Below the pieces are notes generated by a model, which was given only the letters and a program-made list of their open reading frames with translations, had not been told where the DNA came from and ran no database searches. From contig NZ_QDFI01000011.1 of NCBI RefSeq assembly GCF_003254465.1, positions 1-64,000 on the forward strand: a stretch of DNA of 64,000 bases, in the 5' to 3' direction. Source of the DNA: Meridianimarinicoccus zhengii. GTDB lineage: Bacteria; Pseudomonadota; Alphaproteobacteria; Rhodobacterales; Rhodobacteraceae. Shown here piece by piece: positions 7,944-15,881 of this stretch. The position numbers and the translations under genes are program-made. Within the stretch, counting starts at the first letter, position 1. Every line of letters begins with the position of its first letter.

Positions 7944-9584
7944 TCAGGGCGCCATCTCGAGTTCCAAGACGCCCTGCCGGGCGGCCCGGGCGGCATGGCG
8001 AAGGATCTGACCGTCTTCCATGCGCCAGCCCTCGGGCACGTATTTCAGGACATGCTGCGTGCCATCGTCATGGGTGCGGTCAATGCCGACCAGCCGGCCG
8101 TCCCCATCGCGGACAAGCACGTCGCGCCACGGCGCGGAGGGCCATACCAGCGGATCCGCATACTCGCCGGACGACGCGGGGCGCGCGTAGGACAGCTCTG
8201 TCAAAACCGGGGTTCCGTCGGGTCCGGGCACGTATGTGCGTGCCTGATGCGTGGGAAAGAGGACCGAAAAGACAGCTGGGGCGGACATGGCACCGCCCGC
8301 GTCCGCGATAACCGCGACATCGACCCGCGGGGTCAGCATCGGACGGCCCGGCGCGACGGGAAAGCGATCATGCCACGCGATGTCGATATCGGCCACGTCG
8401 CCCGCACCGTCACGCGGCCGGATCGTCACCCGGTCCGGATCGCCCTGCAACAATATCCAGTGGAACCGCGGCGTGGTCGCGCCGTCCGCCACAGGCGTGA
8501 TCGCTGCGCGGAGCGTAACGCGCCGGTCATGCGCGAAAGAGCGCCACGCGCGCGCGACGGCCATCGGGGTCGTGAACAGGATCTCGCCAAGATTGCCGGC
8601 CAGGTAGTCGACGCCGGGACGCGCCGCGAAATCGCGCTCGACCGACAGTGTGACCAGAGGTGGCAGCGTCTCGGGCGCCAGTGAATTCGCATAGCGCACG
8701 GCCAGCGCGGGGCGCAATGCGCTACCCGTAAAGACCGGCGGATGGGCCAGCGGGGACAGATACTGCGCGTCGCTGTTCACCCCATCCAGCGTGCGACGCA
8801 TGACGGCTTGCACTGTCGCAGGCAGGCGGCCCGACGCTTCGGCCGCCGCCCGCGTGTCCGGCGTCAGCCCGGCAACGATTTCCAACGCAGTCCGCACGAA
8901 CGGCCTGTCGGACCGCGATGATCCCTGTGACAAAAGGAAATACGGCACGTTGGCCTGCAACCTGTCGCCGGTTTCGGGGTCATAGTCCCGATGTTCAGGG
9001 TAGACATACAGGTGGTTCGACACGAACAGGCGGTAACTGCGCAGCGCCGCGGCCTGATCGGCCATCGCCAGCCGCCCGAGGCTTCTGGCGATCGGCCCGC
9101 TGGTCAGCGCCGTGGACGAATTGCCCACCACCGGCAGCGAGAACCGCACCCGCCCGGCCACACCGTGATGCACCCCCTGCTGCCGCAATGCGTCGTCGTA
9201 ATCCGTGTGCGCCAGTTGCGGAAAACGTGAACGGGACAGGGCGGAATGTCCGCTGTCCCGGTTGTCGTAGAGCACGCCGGCGAGCCCGGCCGCGGTTCCG
9301 CTCGCCTGCAACCGCCGCAGGATGCCGGCGGCCACGTCCGTGGCCTCGGGATCGACGATCGGTTCCGCGCGCAGGGCCGGATCGGGTGTCAGAAGCACAT
9401 CGATCAGCCCGGTGCCCGGGTCGCGCCGGGTATTGGCGACGCCGACCACGGCCGCACCACCGGTCGTCGGGATCGCGGTCGCGGCATCCACGAGCGTGGA
9501 CACGGGACCCGACGCCTGCGCGGCCGCGGTGCCGGCGCATGCCACCATCGCGCATCCAAGGACTGCCAGCCTGATCAACTGCAT
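7944..9584 (-). CDS. Secreted protein of unknown function
   Basis: 546 residues from the ATG at 9584, chosen because it opens a clear signal peptide (MQLIRLAVLGCAMVACAGTAAAQA) while the longer frame adds only basic, unrelated residues. The mature protein has no motif I can assign. It is rich in Ala, Arg, Asp and Pro, with a YDNRDSGHS stretch around 110, a middle region reading like a hydrolase or binding domain, and a C-terminus with TYVPGPDG and W-rich segments suggestive of beta structure. No membrane helix follows the signal, so it is probably periplasmic or exported. It converges with the tyrosine kinase gene and is not obviously part of either neighbouring operon. Confidence 0.6.
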   Translation of the reverse strand: MQLIRLAVLGCAMVACAGTAAAQASGPVSTLVDAATAIPTTGGAAVVGVANTRRDPGTGLIDVLLTPDPALRAEPIVDPEATDVAAGILRRLQASGTAAGLAGVLYDNRDSGHSALSRSRFPQLAHTDYDDALRQQGVHHGVAGRVRFSLPVVGNSSTALTSGPIARSLGRLAMADQAAALRSYRLFVSNHLYVYPEHRDYDPETGDRLQANVPYFLLSQGSSRSDRPFVRTALEIVAGLTPDTRAAAEASGRLPATVQAVMRRTLDGVNSDAQYLSPLAHPPVFTGSALRPALAVRYANSLAPETLPPLVTLSVERDFAARPGVDYLAGNLGEILFTTPMAVARAWRSFAHDRRVTLRAAITPVADGATTPRFHWILLQGDPDRVTIRPRDGAGDVADIDIAWHDRFPVAPGRPMLTPRVDVAVIADAGGAMSAPAVFSVLFPTHQARTYVPGPDGTPVLTELSYARPASSGEYADPLVWPSAPWRDVLVRDGDGRLVGIDRTHDDGTQHVLKYVPEGWRMEDGQILRHAARAARQGVLELEMAP

Positions 9585-9787
9585 CGATTGCCTTTCCGAC
9601 CCGACACCGATGTGCCGTCGCACGCGGTCCCGTTGCGCCAGATTGGCGTGGGGCGCACGGCATGACAAGCCACTCTTAAGCCATCCGTCGCAGGTTCCAT
9701 TGCGTTGCCGGGGCATCCCGCGCGCCTGTCGCGGGCCGGTGACCCGAGCAGTTCATGGGCCGCGCGCCCGCAACGATGGAGCCTCAG

Positions 9788-10051
9788 ATGGCGGATATCT
9801 ACGCACACACGACCCCCGGCCTCACTTCGCCCGCGATCGATGGCAGCATGGTCGTTCCCGACGATGGCGGCGATCTCGCCCACGTCACCCGCGCGCTTTA
9901 CGTTGGCAGCGGCGGGCAGATCGCGGCACAACTCGCCTCCGGCAGCACGATCACCCTGGCCGCGGTGCCCGGCGGCACCCTCCTGCCCTTGCGTATCCGG
10001 CGGGTGATGGCCACCGGCACATCGGCATCGGATCTCGTCGCGCTCTGGTAA
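9788..10051 (+). CDS. Spike-base-like protein resembling RCAP_rcc01079 (gene transfer agent head-spike component)
   Basis: 87 residues starting MADIYAHTTPGLTSP at 9788; an ATG four codons upstream is an alternative. The pattern is an N-terminal PGL-x-SPA segment, PDDGGDLAHVTRALYVGSGG in the middle, and a C-terminus of the type LPLRIRRV-x-ATGT-x-A-x-x-L-V-A-L-W. As I recall it, this is the layout of the small spike-base family named after Rhodobacter capsulatus rcc01079, part of the head spikes of its gene transfer agent. No other phage or GTA gene lies nearby, so this copy looks like an orphan. It is followed by a terminator hairpin and so may be transcribed alone. Confidence 0.6.
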   Translation: MADIYAHTTPGLTSPAIDGSMVVPDDGGDLAHVTRALYVGSGGQIAAQLASGSTITLAAVPGGTLLPLRIRRVMATGTSASDLVALW

Positions 10052-10076
10052 CCCGTCCAACCACGAACCGATCTGC

Positions 10077-10103
10077 AACGCCCCGGCCTTCGGTCGGGGC
10101 GTT
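10077..10103. terminator. Strong GC hairpin after the spike-base-like gene
   Basis: AACGCCCCGGCC-TTCG-GTCGGGGCGTT forms a stem of 8 perfect pairs plus three more (one G-T wobble, one bulge) with a TTCG loop. It begins 26 bases after the stop of the small gene at 9788. The downstream T-run is short. Confidence 0.6.
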
Positions 10104-10176
10104 CGCGTTCGCGGGGCCCGTCGCCCCTTGTTGTCGCGCGCTTGTTGTTGCGCGACCCGCACTCTATGTGAGGCGC

Positions 10177-10974
10177 ATGAGACATCTCGTGCCCTTCCTG
10201 AAGAGCCCGCCCCGCGTTGCCGTCGTCCGCATGTCGGGCATGATCGCCGCAGGGGGCCGCGGTGCGTTGAACGACGCCGCGACGGCGCAGATGCTGGAAC
10301 GGGCCTTCCGACGGGGCAAGCCCGCGGCCGTCGCTCTCGTCATCAATTCACCGGGCGGCAGCCCCGTCCAGTCGTCGCTGATCGGCGCGCGCATCAGGCG
10401 GCTGGCCACTGAAACCGGCCTGCCCGTGACGGCCTTCGTGGAGGATGTGGCGGCGTCGGGTGGCTACTGGATCGCGGCTGCGGCAGATGACATCGTCGTC
10501 GATCCCGGGTCCATCGTCGGCTCAATCGGAGTCATCTCGGCGTCGTTCGGGGCGCACAAGTTCATCGCGCGGCAGGGGATCGAACGGCGGATCTACACCG
10601 CTGGCCGGTCCAAGAGCATGCTCGACCCGTTCAGTCCCGAAAAGGACGAGGACGTGGCGCGCCTGCGCGGTCTGCTCGACGAGCTGCACACCGTCTTCAA
10701 GGACCATGTCACCGAACGGCGCGGCGCGCGGCTGCCCGAGGGCACCGACCTGTTCACCGGCGAGGTCTGGATCGGGGCAAGCGCCGTGAAGACCGGTCTT
10801 GCCGATGCGGTCGGACATCTCGTGCCGGTGATGAAGGATCGCTACGGCGACAAGGTACGGTTCATCCGCTACGGACAGCGGCGCGGGTTGCTGCAACGGT
10901 TCGGCGCCGCCGTGCTGGACGACGCATTGTCCCGGATCGAAGAACGCGCCCTGTATGCGCAGTACGGGCTCTAG
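10177..10974 (+). CDS. S49-family signal peptide peptidase (SppA/SohB-like)
   Basis: 265 residues from the ATG at 10177. The catalytic serine is Ser94 in VAASGGYW and the general-base lysine is Lys146 in GRSKSMLDPF, giving the Ser-Lys dyad of the family. INSPGGS near 57-62 forms the substrate strand and oxyanion region. There is no N-terminal membrane helix, unlike classical SppA, so this is the short, single-domain form common in alphaproteobacteria. Such enzymes degrade cleaved signal peptides or membrane protein fragments. The stop codon is immediately followed by the GTG of a 55-residue gene, and the exchanger gene starts three bases later, so the three are likely one transcript. Confidence 0.85.
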   Translation: MRHLVPFLKSPPRVAVVRMSGMIAAGGRGALNDAATAQMLERAFRRGKPAAVALVINSPGGSPVQSSLIGARIRRLATETGLPVTAFVEDVAASGGYWIAAAADDIVVDPGSIVGSIGVISASFGAHKFIARQGIERRIYTAGRSKSMLDPFSPEKDEDVARLRGLLDELHTVFKDHVTERRGARLPEGTDLFTGEVWIGASAVKTGLADAVGHLVPVMKDRYGDKVRFIRYGQRRGLLQRFGAAVLDDALSRIEERALYAQYGL

Positions 10975-11142
10975 GTGCTGGTCAAGATCGTCAGCCTGTT
11001 CCTTGTCGGCATGGCGGTTCTCGCCATGTTCGGGCGCCTGCGCATGCCTAGGATGCCCCGCCTGACCGCCGCGAAATGCACGCGATGCGGCCGACCGCGC
11101 ATCGGGCGCGCGCCCTGCCCCTGTTCCAAAGGAAAGAGCTGA
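10975..11142 (+). CDS. 55-residue membrane protein with a cysteine-rich (zinc-ribbon-like) tail
   Basis: A GTG directly abuts the stop of the S49 peptidase gene and opens a 55-residue frame ending at 11142, three bases before the exchanger start. Residues 4-20 (KIVSLFLVGMAVLAMFG) form one membrane helix. A basic linker with Arg and Pro follows, then C-T-R-C ending in P-C-P-C, which gives two cysteine pairs that could hold a zinc ion. The tight packing between two conserved genes and the sensible hydrophobic-then-CxxC layout argue that it is real, although there is no strong ribosome site and translation would depend on coupling. No function can be assigned. Confidence 0.6.
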   Translation: MLVKIVSLFLVGMAVLAMFGRLRMPRMPRLTAAKCTRCGRPRIGRAPCPCSKGKS

Positions 11143-11145
11143 CAT

Positions 11146-12099
11146 ATGGATTGGCTGTTGGTGGCCCTCGGGCTTGCGATCCTGCTGCTCGCCGGCGATG
11201 CGCTGGTGAAGGGGGCGGTGAACCTGGCCCTGCGGCTGGGCATTCCCGCGCTGATCGTCAGCCTGACGGTGGTGGCATTCGGCACCTCCGCGCCGGAGTT
11301 GCTCGTGTCGGTGCAGGCCGTCCTGCGGGATTCGCCGGGCATCGCCATCGGCAACGTGGTCGGATCGAACACCGCGAACATCCTGCTGGTTCTTGGTGTG
11401 CCGGCGCTGCTGAAGGGTCTGGGGCGCGCCGATGACGACAGCCGCCACACCTACGTGCTGATGCTGGTCGTTTCGGCGGCCTTCATCGCTCTGTGCGCCC
11501 TGGGGCCGCTGACCTGGTGGCACGGGTTGGTCCTTCTGGCGATGCTCGCCTTCATGCTGGGCGACCAGTTCCGGCGCGCGCGTGCCCACCGGGCGGCCGA
11601 ACGCGCCGCGGCGGCCGTCGACCCGGAGGAACTGGAAGGTGCGGATCCGCACATGCCGATCTGGCGCGTCGTGCTGTACCTCGTGCTCGGGCTCGTCGGT
11701 CTTCCGCTGGGCGCGGACATGCTGGTGGACGGAAGCGTGGCGCTCGCCCGCGATTTCGGCGTGAGCGAGACGGTGATCGGCCTCACGCTCGTGGCCGTCG
11801 GCACCTCGGCGCCGGAATTGGCGACGACGGTCATGGCCGCTTTCCGGAACAAGGCGGACGTGGCCATCGGGAACGTCATCGGGTCGAACATCTTCAATCT
11901 GGCGGCGATCATGGGCATTACCGCCCTCATCGCGCCCGTGCCGGTCGACCGGGAATTCCTGACCTTCGATCTGTGGGTGATGCTCGGCGCGTCGGTTGCG
12001 ATCGCACCTTTCGTTCTGCGCGACTGGCCGCTCAACCGTGTGGCCGGCGCCGCCTTGACCGCGGCCTATCTGGGCTATGTCGCCAGCTTGCTGATCTGA
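11146..12099 (+). CDS. Calcium/sodium antiporter of the CaCA family (YrbG-like)
   Basis: 317 residues with about ten membrane helices arranged as two homologous halves. Each half carries an alpha-repeat: VVAFGTSAPELLVS at about 43-56 with GNVVGSNTANILLVLG, and LVAVGTSAPELATT at about 215-228 with GNVIGSNIFNLAAIMG. The Glu in each SAPEL motif and the Asn in each GSN motif form the cation site known from this family. A charged loop with ARAHRAAERAAA and DPEELEG separates the halves. It exchanges Ca2+ or related cations for Na+ or H+ across the inner membrane. The next gene starts 14 bases downstream. Confidence 0.88.
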   Translation: MDWLLVALGLAILLLAGDALVKGAVNLALRLGIPALIVSLTVVAFGTSAPELLVSVQAVLRDSPGIAIGNVVGSNTANILLVLGVPALLKGLGRADDDSRHTYVLMLVVSAAFIALCALGPLTWWHGLVLLAMLAFMLGDQFRRARAHRAAERAAAAVDPEELEGADPHMPIWRVVLYLVLGLVGLPLGADMLVDGSVALARDFGVSETVIGLTLVAVGTSAPELATTVMAAFRNKADVAIGNVIGSNIFNLAAIMGITALIAPVPVDREFLTFDLWVMLGASVAIAPFVLRDWPLNRVAGAALTAAYLGYVASLLI

Positions 12100-12113
12100 A
12101 AGGGGCAAGGCAC

Positions 12114-12896
12114 ATGACCCAACGCGCGCTGGTCACGGGCGCCGCGCAGCGGCTTGGTCGCGCCATGGCGCTGGCCCTGTCCGAGGCCGGGTACGACGTG
12201 GCGATCCATTACGCGGCTTCCGGCGATGCCGCGGAAGGGCTTGCGCAGGAAATCCGGTCGACGGGACGGCGGGCGGCGACGCTTCGGGCGGACCTGCTGG
12301 ACGAGGCACAGACCGCACCTCTGGTAGCGCGCGCGGCAGACGCGCTTGGCGGCCCACTGACCGTGCTGGTCAACAACGCGTCCATCTTCGAATACGACAA
12401 CATCCAGACGGCAACCCGCGAAAGCTGGGACCGCCACGTCGAAAGCAACCTGCGGGCACCGTTCGTACTGACGCAGGCCTTCGCGGCGCAATGTCCACGC
12501 GCGCAGCCGGATGCGGCGGGCGAACCGCGCGCGGCCGGTCTGGTGGTCAACATGATCGACCAGCGGGTCCACAAGCTGACGCCGGAATTCATGACCTACA
12601 CCATCGCCAAGATGGGTCTGTGGGCCCTGACCCGGACGGCGGCGCAGGCGCTGGCCCCGCATATCCGTGTCAATGCCATCGGCCCGGGTCCGACGCTGCA
12701 AGGCGCACGGCAATCCGCAGAGCATTTTTCGGCCCAGCGGTCCGCGACCGTGCTGGAACGCGGCGCGAACCTGTCGGACATCACCGCCGCACTCATGTAC
12801 TTCGTCAACGCACCTGCCGTGACGGGGCAGTTGCTGTGCATAGATGGCGGACAACACCTGGCTTGGCAGACCCCCGATGTCCTCGGCCGGGAGTGA
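12114..12896 (+). CDS. Pteridine-reductase-like short-chain dehydrogenase (FolM/PTR1 type)
   Basis: 260 residues. The nucleotide-binding motif is TGAAQRLG (8-15), the TGxxxRxG variant seen in pteridine reductases rather than the usual TGxxxGxG. NNAS lies at 87-90 and Tyr162/Lys166 form the YxxxK motif. The position normally held by the catalytic serine, 13 residues before the tyrosine, is Asp149, the same substitution and spacing as in PTR1 (Asp, Tyr, Lys). This suggests NADPH-dependent reduction of a dihydropterin or a similar substrate, but the substrate itself cannot be read from the sequence. It probably shares a transcript with the exchanger gene, from which it is separated by 14 bases containing AAGGGGCAAGG. 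Confidence 0.8.
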   Translation: MTQRALVTGAAQRLGRAMALALSEAGYDVAIHYAASGDAAEGLAQEIRSTGRRAATLRADLLDEAQTAPLVARAADALGGPLTVLVNNASIFEYDNIQTATRESWDRHVESNLRAPFVLTQAFAAQCPRAQPDAAGEPRAAGLVVNMIDQRVHKLTPEFMTYTIAKMGLWALTRTAAQALAPHIRVNAIGPGPTLQGARQSAEHFSAQRSATVLERGANLSDITAALMYFVNAPAVTGQLLCIDGGQHLAWQTPDVLGRE

Positions 12897-13183
12897 CGCG
12901 GGGGCCGGTCTTGTCCACGCCCCCGTCGGGGGGTCACGAAACCGTAACAAAATGTTTAGATCTTTCAGCTTCTTATCCGGTCCAAGAAAATTATTCCGTA
13001 TATTCAGATGCTTGAGTAATGGCCTAAAAAACAGGCAAACCGACGAAGTGCCGTTTGGACAAGGAAAAATCCGGCTGTCCAAAAACTTGTCCGCAGAGTT
13101 ATCCACAGAAAGCGTGCATATGTTTACCCTTGTCCTCCGCGCGGGATCGGGGCAGCGACAGGGGGGAATCGCGCACTGACACA
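12897..13183 (+). promoter_or_regulatory. AT-rich leader of uvrC with DnaA-box-like sequences
   Basis: 287 bases without a gene. Positions 12945-13130 are strikingly AT-rich for this genome. The stretch holds a perfect DnaA box, TTATCCACA at 13099-13107, preceded by TTGTCCGCA (one mismatch from TTGTCCACA) at 13087-13095 in the same orientation. This is presumably the uvrC promoter region. A full origin is unlikely because I see only one convincing box pair and none of the usual origin-proximal genes. Confidence 0.45.
13087..13107 (+). promoter_or_regulatory. Tandem DnaA boxes upstream of uvrC
   Basis: TTGTCCGCA (13087-13095) and TTATCCACA (13099-13107) lie in the same direction, 12 bases apart start to start, 77 bases before the uvrC start. 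The second is an exact match to the consensus. Confidence 0.45.
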
Positions 13184-15097
13184 ATGACAGACCAGACCGG
13201 ACAGACAGGCCAGCAAGAGGCCGCCACGACGACAGCGGGCAATGCGCGCGGCGACGGGTTGCGCGGTCATGACTGCATACAGGCCTATCTGAAGACGCTC
13301 GACAGCTCGCCCGGTGTCTACCGGATGCTCGACGCCGAAAGCCGGGTGCTTTATGTCGGCAAGGCCCGGAACCTCAAGGCGCGCGTATCGAACTACGCGC
13401 GCCCGTCGGGACATAGCCGCCGCATCGCGCGGATGATTTCCGAAACCGCGTCGATGATGTTCCTGACCACGCGCACGGAAACAGAAGCGCTGCTGCTGGA
13501 ACAGAACCTGATCAAGCAGCTCAAGCCGCGCTACAACGTGCTATTGCGCGACGACAAGAGCTTCCCGAACATCCTGATCACCAAGGACCATGCCTTTCCG
13601 CAGATCCGCAAGCACCGCGGGCGCAAGTCCGCGAAGGGCAGCTATTATGGCCCCTTTGCAAGCGCCGGCGCGGTGAACCGGTCGCTGAACCAGTTGCAGA
13701 AGGTGTTCCTGCTGCGCACCTGCACCGATCAGACCTTCGAGACGCGCACGCGCCCTTGTCTCCTGTACCAGATCAAACGCTGCGCCGCGCCCTGCACCGG
13801 AGAGATCGACCGCGAAAGCTATGCGGCGCTTGTGGCCGATGCCGAGCGTTTCCTGTCGGGCAAGTCCACCCGGATGCAAGAGGATTTGGCCGCGCAGATG
13901 CAGGCCGCCGCCGAAGCGATGGAATTCGAACGCGCCGCGGCGCTGCGCGACCGCATCCGCGCGCTGACCCAGGTGCAGAGCGCCCAGGGCATCAACCCCC
14001 GTGGCGTGGCCGAGGCCGACGTGATCGCGCTGCACATGGACGGCGGGCAGGCCTGCGTGCAGGTGTTCTTCATCCGCGCCAACCAGAACTGGGGCAACCG
14101 CGACTTCTATCCCCGAACCGGCAGCGGCGCCGACGAGGCCGAGGTTTTGGAGGCGTTCCTCGGCCAGTTCTACGCCGACAAGCAGGCACCACGTCTGATC
14201 CTGCTGTCCCACGGCATCGAAAACGAAGACCTGATGACCGACGCGCTGAGCCAGAAGGCAGGCCGCAAGGTCGAAATCGCGGTGCCGCAACGGGGCGAAA
14301 AGGCGGAACTGGTCGAAGGTGCCGCGCGCAACGCCCGCGAAAGCCTTGCGCGCAAGATGGCCGAAAGCGCCACGCAGACGAAACTTCTGGCCGGTCTGGC
14401 CGAGGCCTTCGACCTGCCCGCCCCGCCGAGGCGGATCGAGGTCTACGACAACTCGCACATCCAGGGCACCAATGCCGTGGGCGGCATGATCGTTGCCGGA
14501 CCCGAAGGGCTGATGAAGAACGCCTATCGCAAGTTCAACATCAAGGGCGCGGACCTGACCCCAGGCGACGATTTCGGGATGATGAAGGAGGTTCTGACCC
14601 GGCGGTTCGAACGCCTGATGAAGGAGGATCCGGACCGAAAGACCGAAAACTGGCCCGACCTTCTGCTGATCGACGGCGGCGCCGGGCAGGTCAGCGCCGT
14701 GGCCGGGATCATGGCCGATCTCGGCGTGGACGACATTCCGATGGTCGGCGTGGCCAAGGGAATCGACCGCGACGCGGGGAAGGAAGAATTCTACCGCCCC
14801 GGCGCGCGCCCCTTCGCCCTGCGCCACAACGATCCGGTGCTGTATTTCGTTCAGCGGCTGCGCGACGAGGCGCACCGCTTCGCCATCGGCGCCCACCGGG
14901 CCAAGCGCGCCAAGGCCATCGGGGCGACGCCACTGGACGACGTGCCGGGCGTCGGCGCGGGGCGCAAGCGCGCGCTTCTGGCGCATTTCGGCTCGGCCAA
15001 GGCCGTGTCGCGGGCGAACCTTGCCGATCTCAAGGCCGTGGACGGCATTTCCGACGCGCTGGCAGAGACGATCTACGACTTCTTCCACCGCGGCTAG
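13184..15097 (+). CDS. uvrC: UvrABC excinuclease subunit C
   Basis: 637 residues from the ATG at 13184. The N-terminal GIY-YIG nuclease (about 35-115) is visible as SPGVYRMLD and [20 protein letters not shown] motif follows near 240 ([14 protein letters not shown]). The RNase H-like endonuclease domain is marked by [20 protein letters not shown] and LLIDGGAGQ, and the C-terminus has tandem helix-hairpin-helix motifs ([21 protein letters not shown]). It makes both incisions around a lesion in nucleotide excision repair after UvrA-UvrB recognition. Length and domain order are normal. The start after the AT-rich leader is the first ATG consistent with the family; the upstream part of the open frame is non-coding. 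Confidence 0.95.
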   Translation: MTDQTGQTGQQEAATTTAGNARGDGLRGHDCIQAYLKTLDSSPGVYRMLDAESRVLYVGKARNLKARVSNYARPSGHSRRIARMISETASMMFLTTRTETEALLLEQNLIKQLKPRYNVLLRDDKSFPNILITKDHAFPQIRKHRGRKSAKGSYYGPFASAGAVNRSLNQLQKVFLLRTCTDQTFETRTRPCLLYQIKRCAAPCTGEIDRESYAALVADAERFLSGKSTRMQEDLAAQMQAAAEAMEFERAAALRDRIRALTQVQSAQGINPRGVAEADVIALHMDGGQACVQVFFIRANQNWGNRDFYPRTGSGADEAEVLEAFLGQFYADKQAPRLILLSHGIENEDLMTDALSQKAGRKVEIAVPQRGEKAELVEGAARNARESLARKMAESATQTKLLAGLAEAFDLPAPPRRIEVYDNSHIQGTNAVGGMIVAGPEGLMKNAYRKFNIKGADLTPGDDFGMMKEVLTRRFERLMKEDPDRKTENWPDLLLIDGGAGQVSAVAGIMADLGVDDIPMVGVAKGIDRDAGKEEFYRPGARPFALRHNDPVLYFVQRLRDEAHRFAIGAHRAKRAKAIGATPLDDVPGVGAGRKRALLAHFGSAKAVSRANLADLKAVDGISDALAETIYDFFHRG

Positions 15098-15279
15098 CTG
15101 CGCCAGCGGCGCGACGGGTGCGCGAACTACCGGCCGCAACCTGTTGCATTGCAATGACGACAGCCCGGAAAAGCACGCGACGCCGAAAGAATTCGCTTTT
15201 GGGCCGCCGGCGGCTGTGTCTAACGTCCGCGTGAATGCTCGCGACACGGGGCGGGCTGAAAATTCGAAAGGCAATGACA

Positions 15280-15867
15280 ATGCGATTTCTGTTCGCCACC
15301 ATCCTGGCACTGTTCGCCGCAACGCTCAGCCACGCCCAGTCCTACAGTCTCGAAGTCGGCGATGTCGTCTCCATCGAGGTGCTGGAAGACTCGAGCCTGA
15401 ACCGCAATTCGCTCGTTCTGCCTGACGGAAACATCACCTTTCCCTTTGCCGGCACGGTCCGGGCCGCGGGCCGGTCCGTGGCGCAGGTTCAGGAAAGCCT
15501 CACCCAGGCGCTTGCACCGAATTTCGCTGCACCGCCGACCGTGTTCGTGTCGATCGCGCAGCTCAGCAGCCCGCCGACGCCGGGTTCCGACATCACGGTC
15601 TTCGTGATCGGCGAAGTCAACGCGCCGGGCCAGAAGGAACTCGAACGCGGCATCACCTTCCTTCAGGCGCTCGCATCCACGGGCGGCTTCACGCCCTTTG
15701 CCGCCACCAAGCGCATCCAGTTGCGCCGCACCGATCCGGGCACCGGCGAAGAGGCGATCTATACCTTCAACCTGCGCGCGGCCGGCGACGGCGCCCGCAT
15801 CTCGGGCAACGCCCAACTGCGCGACGGAGACGTGATCCTCGTTCCCGAACGCCGCCTGTTCGAGTGA
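15280..15867 (+). CDS. Wza-type polysaccharide export protein
   Basis: 195 residues. I chose the ATG at 15280, eight bases after GAAAGG, giving MRFLFATILALFAATLSHAQ as signal peptide. The mature part begins SYSLEVGDVVSIEVLED, the opening of the poly_export domain, followed by PDGNITFPFAGTVRAAGRSVAQV and one SLBB-like domain (VFVIGEVNAPGQKELERGITFLQALASTGGFTPFA in short form). It ends with LRDGDVILVPERRLFE. It is about half the length of full Wza and lacks the C-terminal membrane helix, so the outer-membrane pore is probably supplied by another protein, perhaps the beta-barrel encoded next. It overlaps that gene's open frame and is probably co-transcribed with it and with the exosortase gene. 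Confidence 0.85.
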   Translation: MRFLFATILALFAATLSHAQSYSLEVGDVVSIEVLEDSSLNRNSLVLPDGNITFPFAGTVRAAGRSVAQVQESLTQALAPNFAAPPTVFVSIAQLSSPPTPGSDITVFVIGEVNAPGQKELERGITFLQALASTGGFTPFAATKRIQLRRTDPGTGEEAIYTFNLRAAGDGARISGNAQLRDGDVILVPERRLFE

Positions 15868-15881
15868 CGGAGGTCCGGTTC

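Noticed and set aside
12945-13130. Chromosomal or plasmid replication origin suggested by AT-rich DNA and DnaA boxes
   Set aside because: Only one perfect and one near box are present, without the larger box cluster or neighbouring dnaA, hemE, parAB or repABC genes. A uvrC promoter is the simpler explanation.
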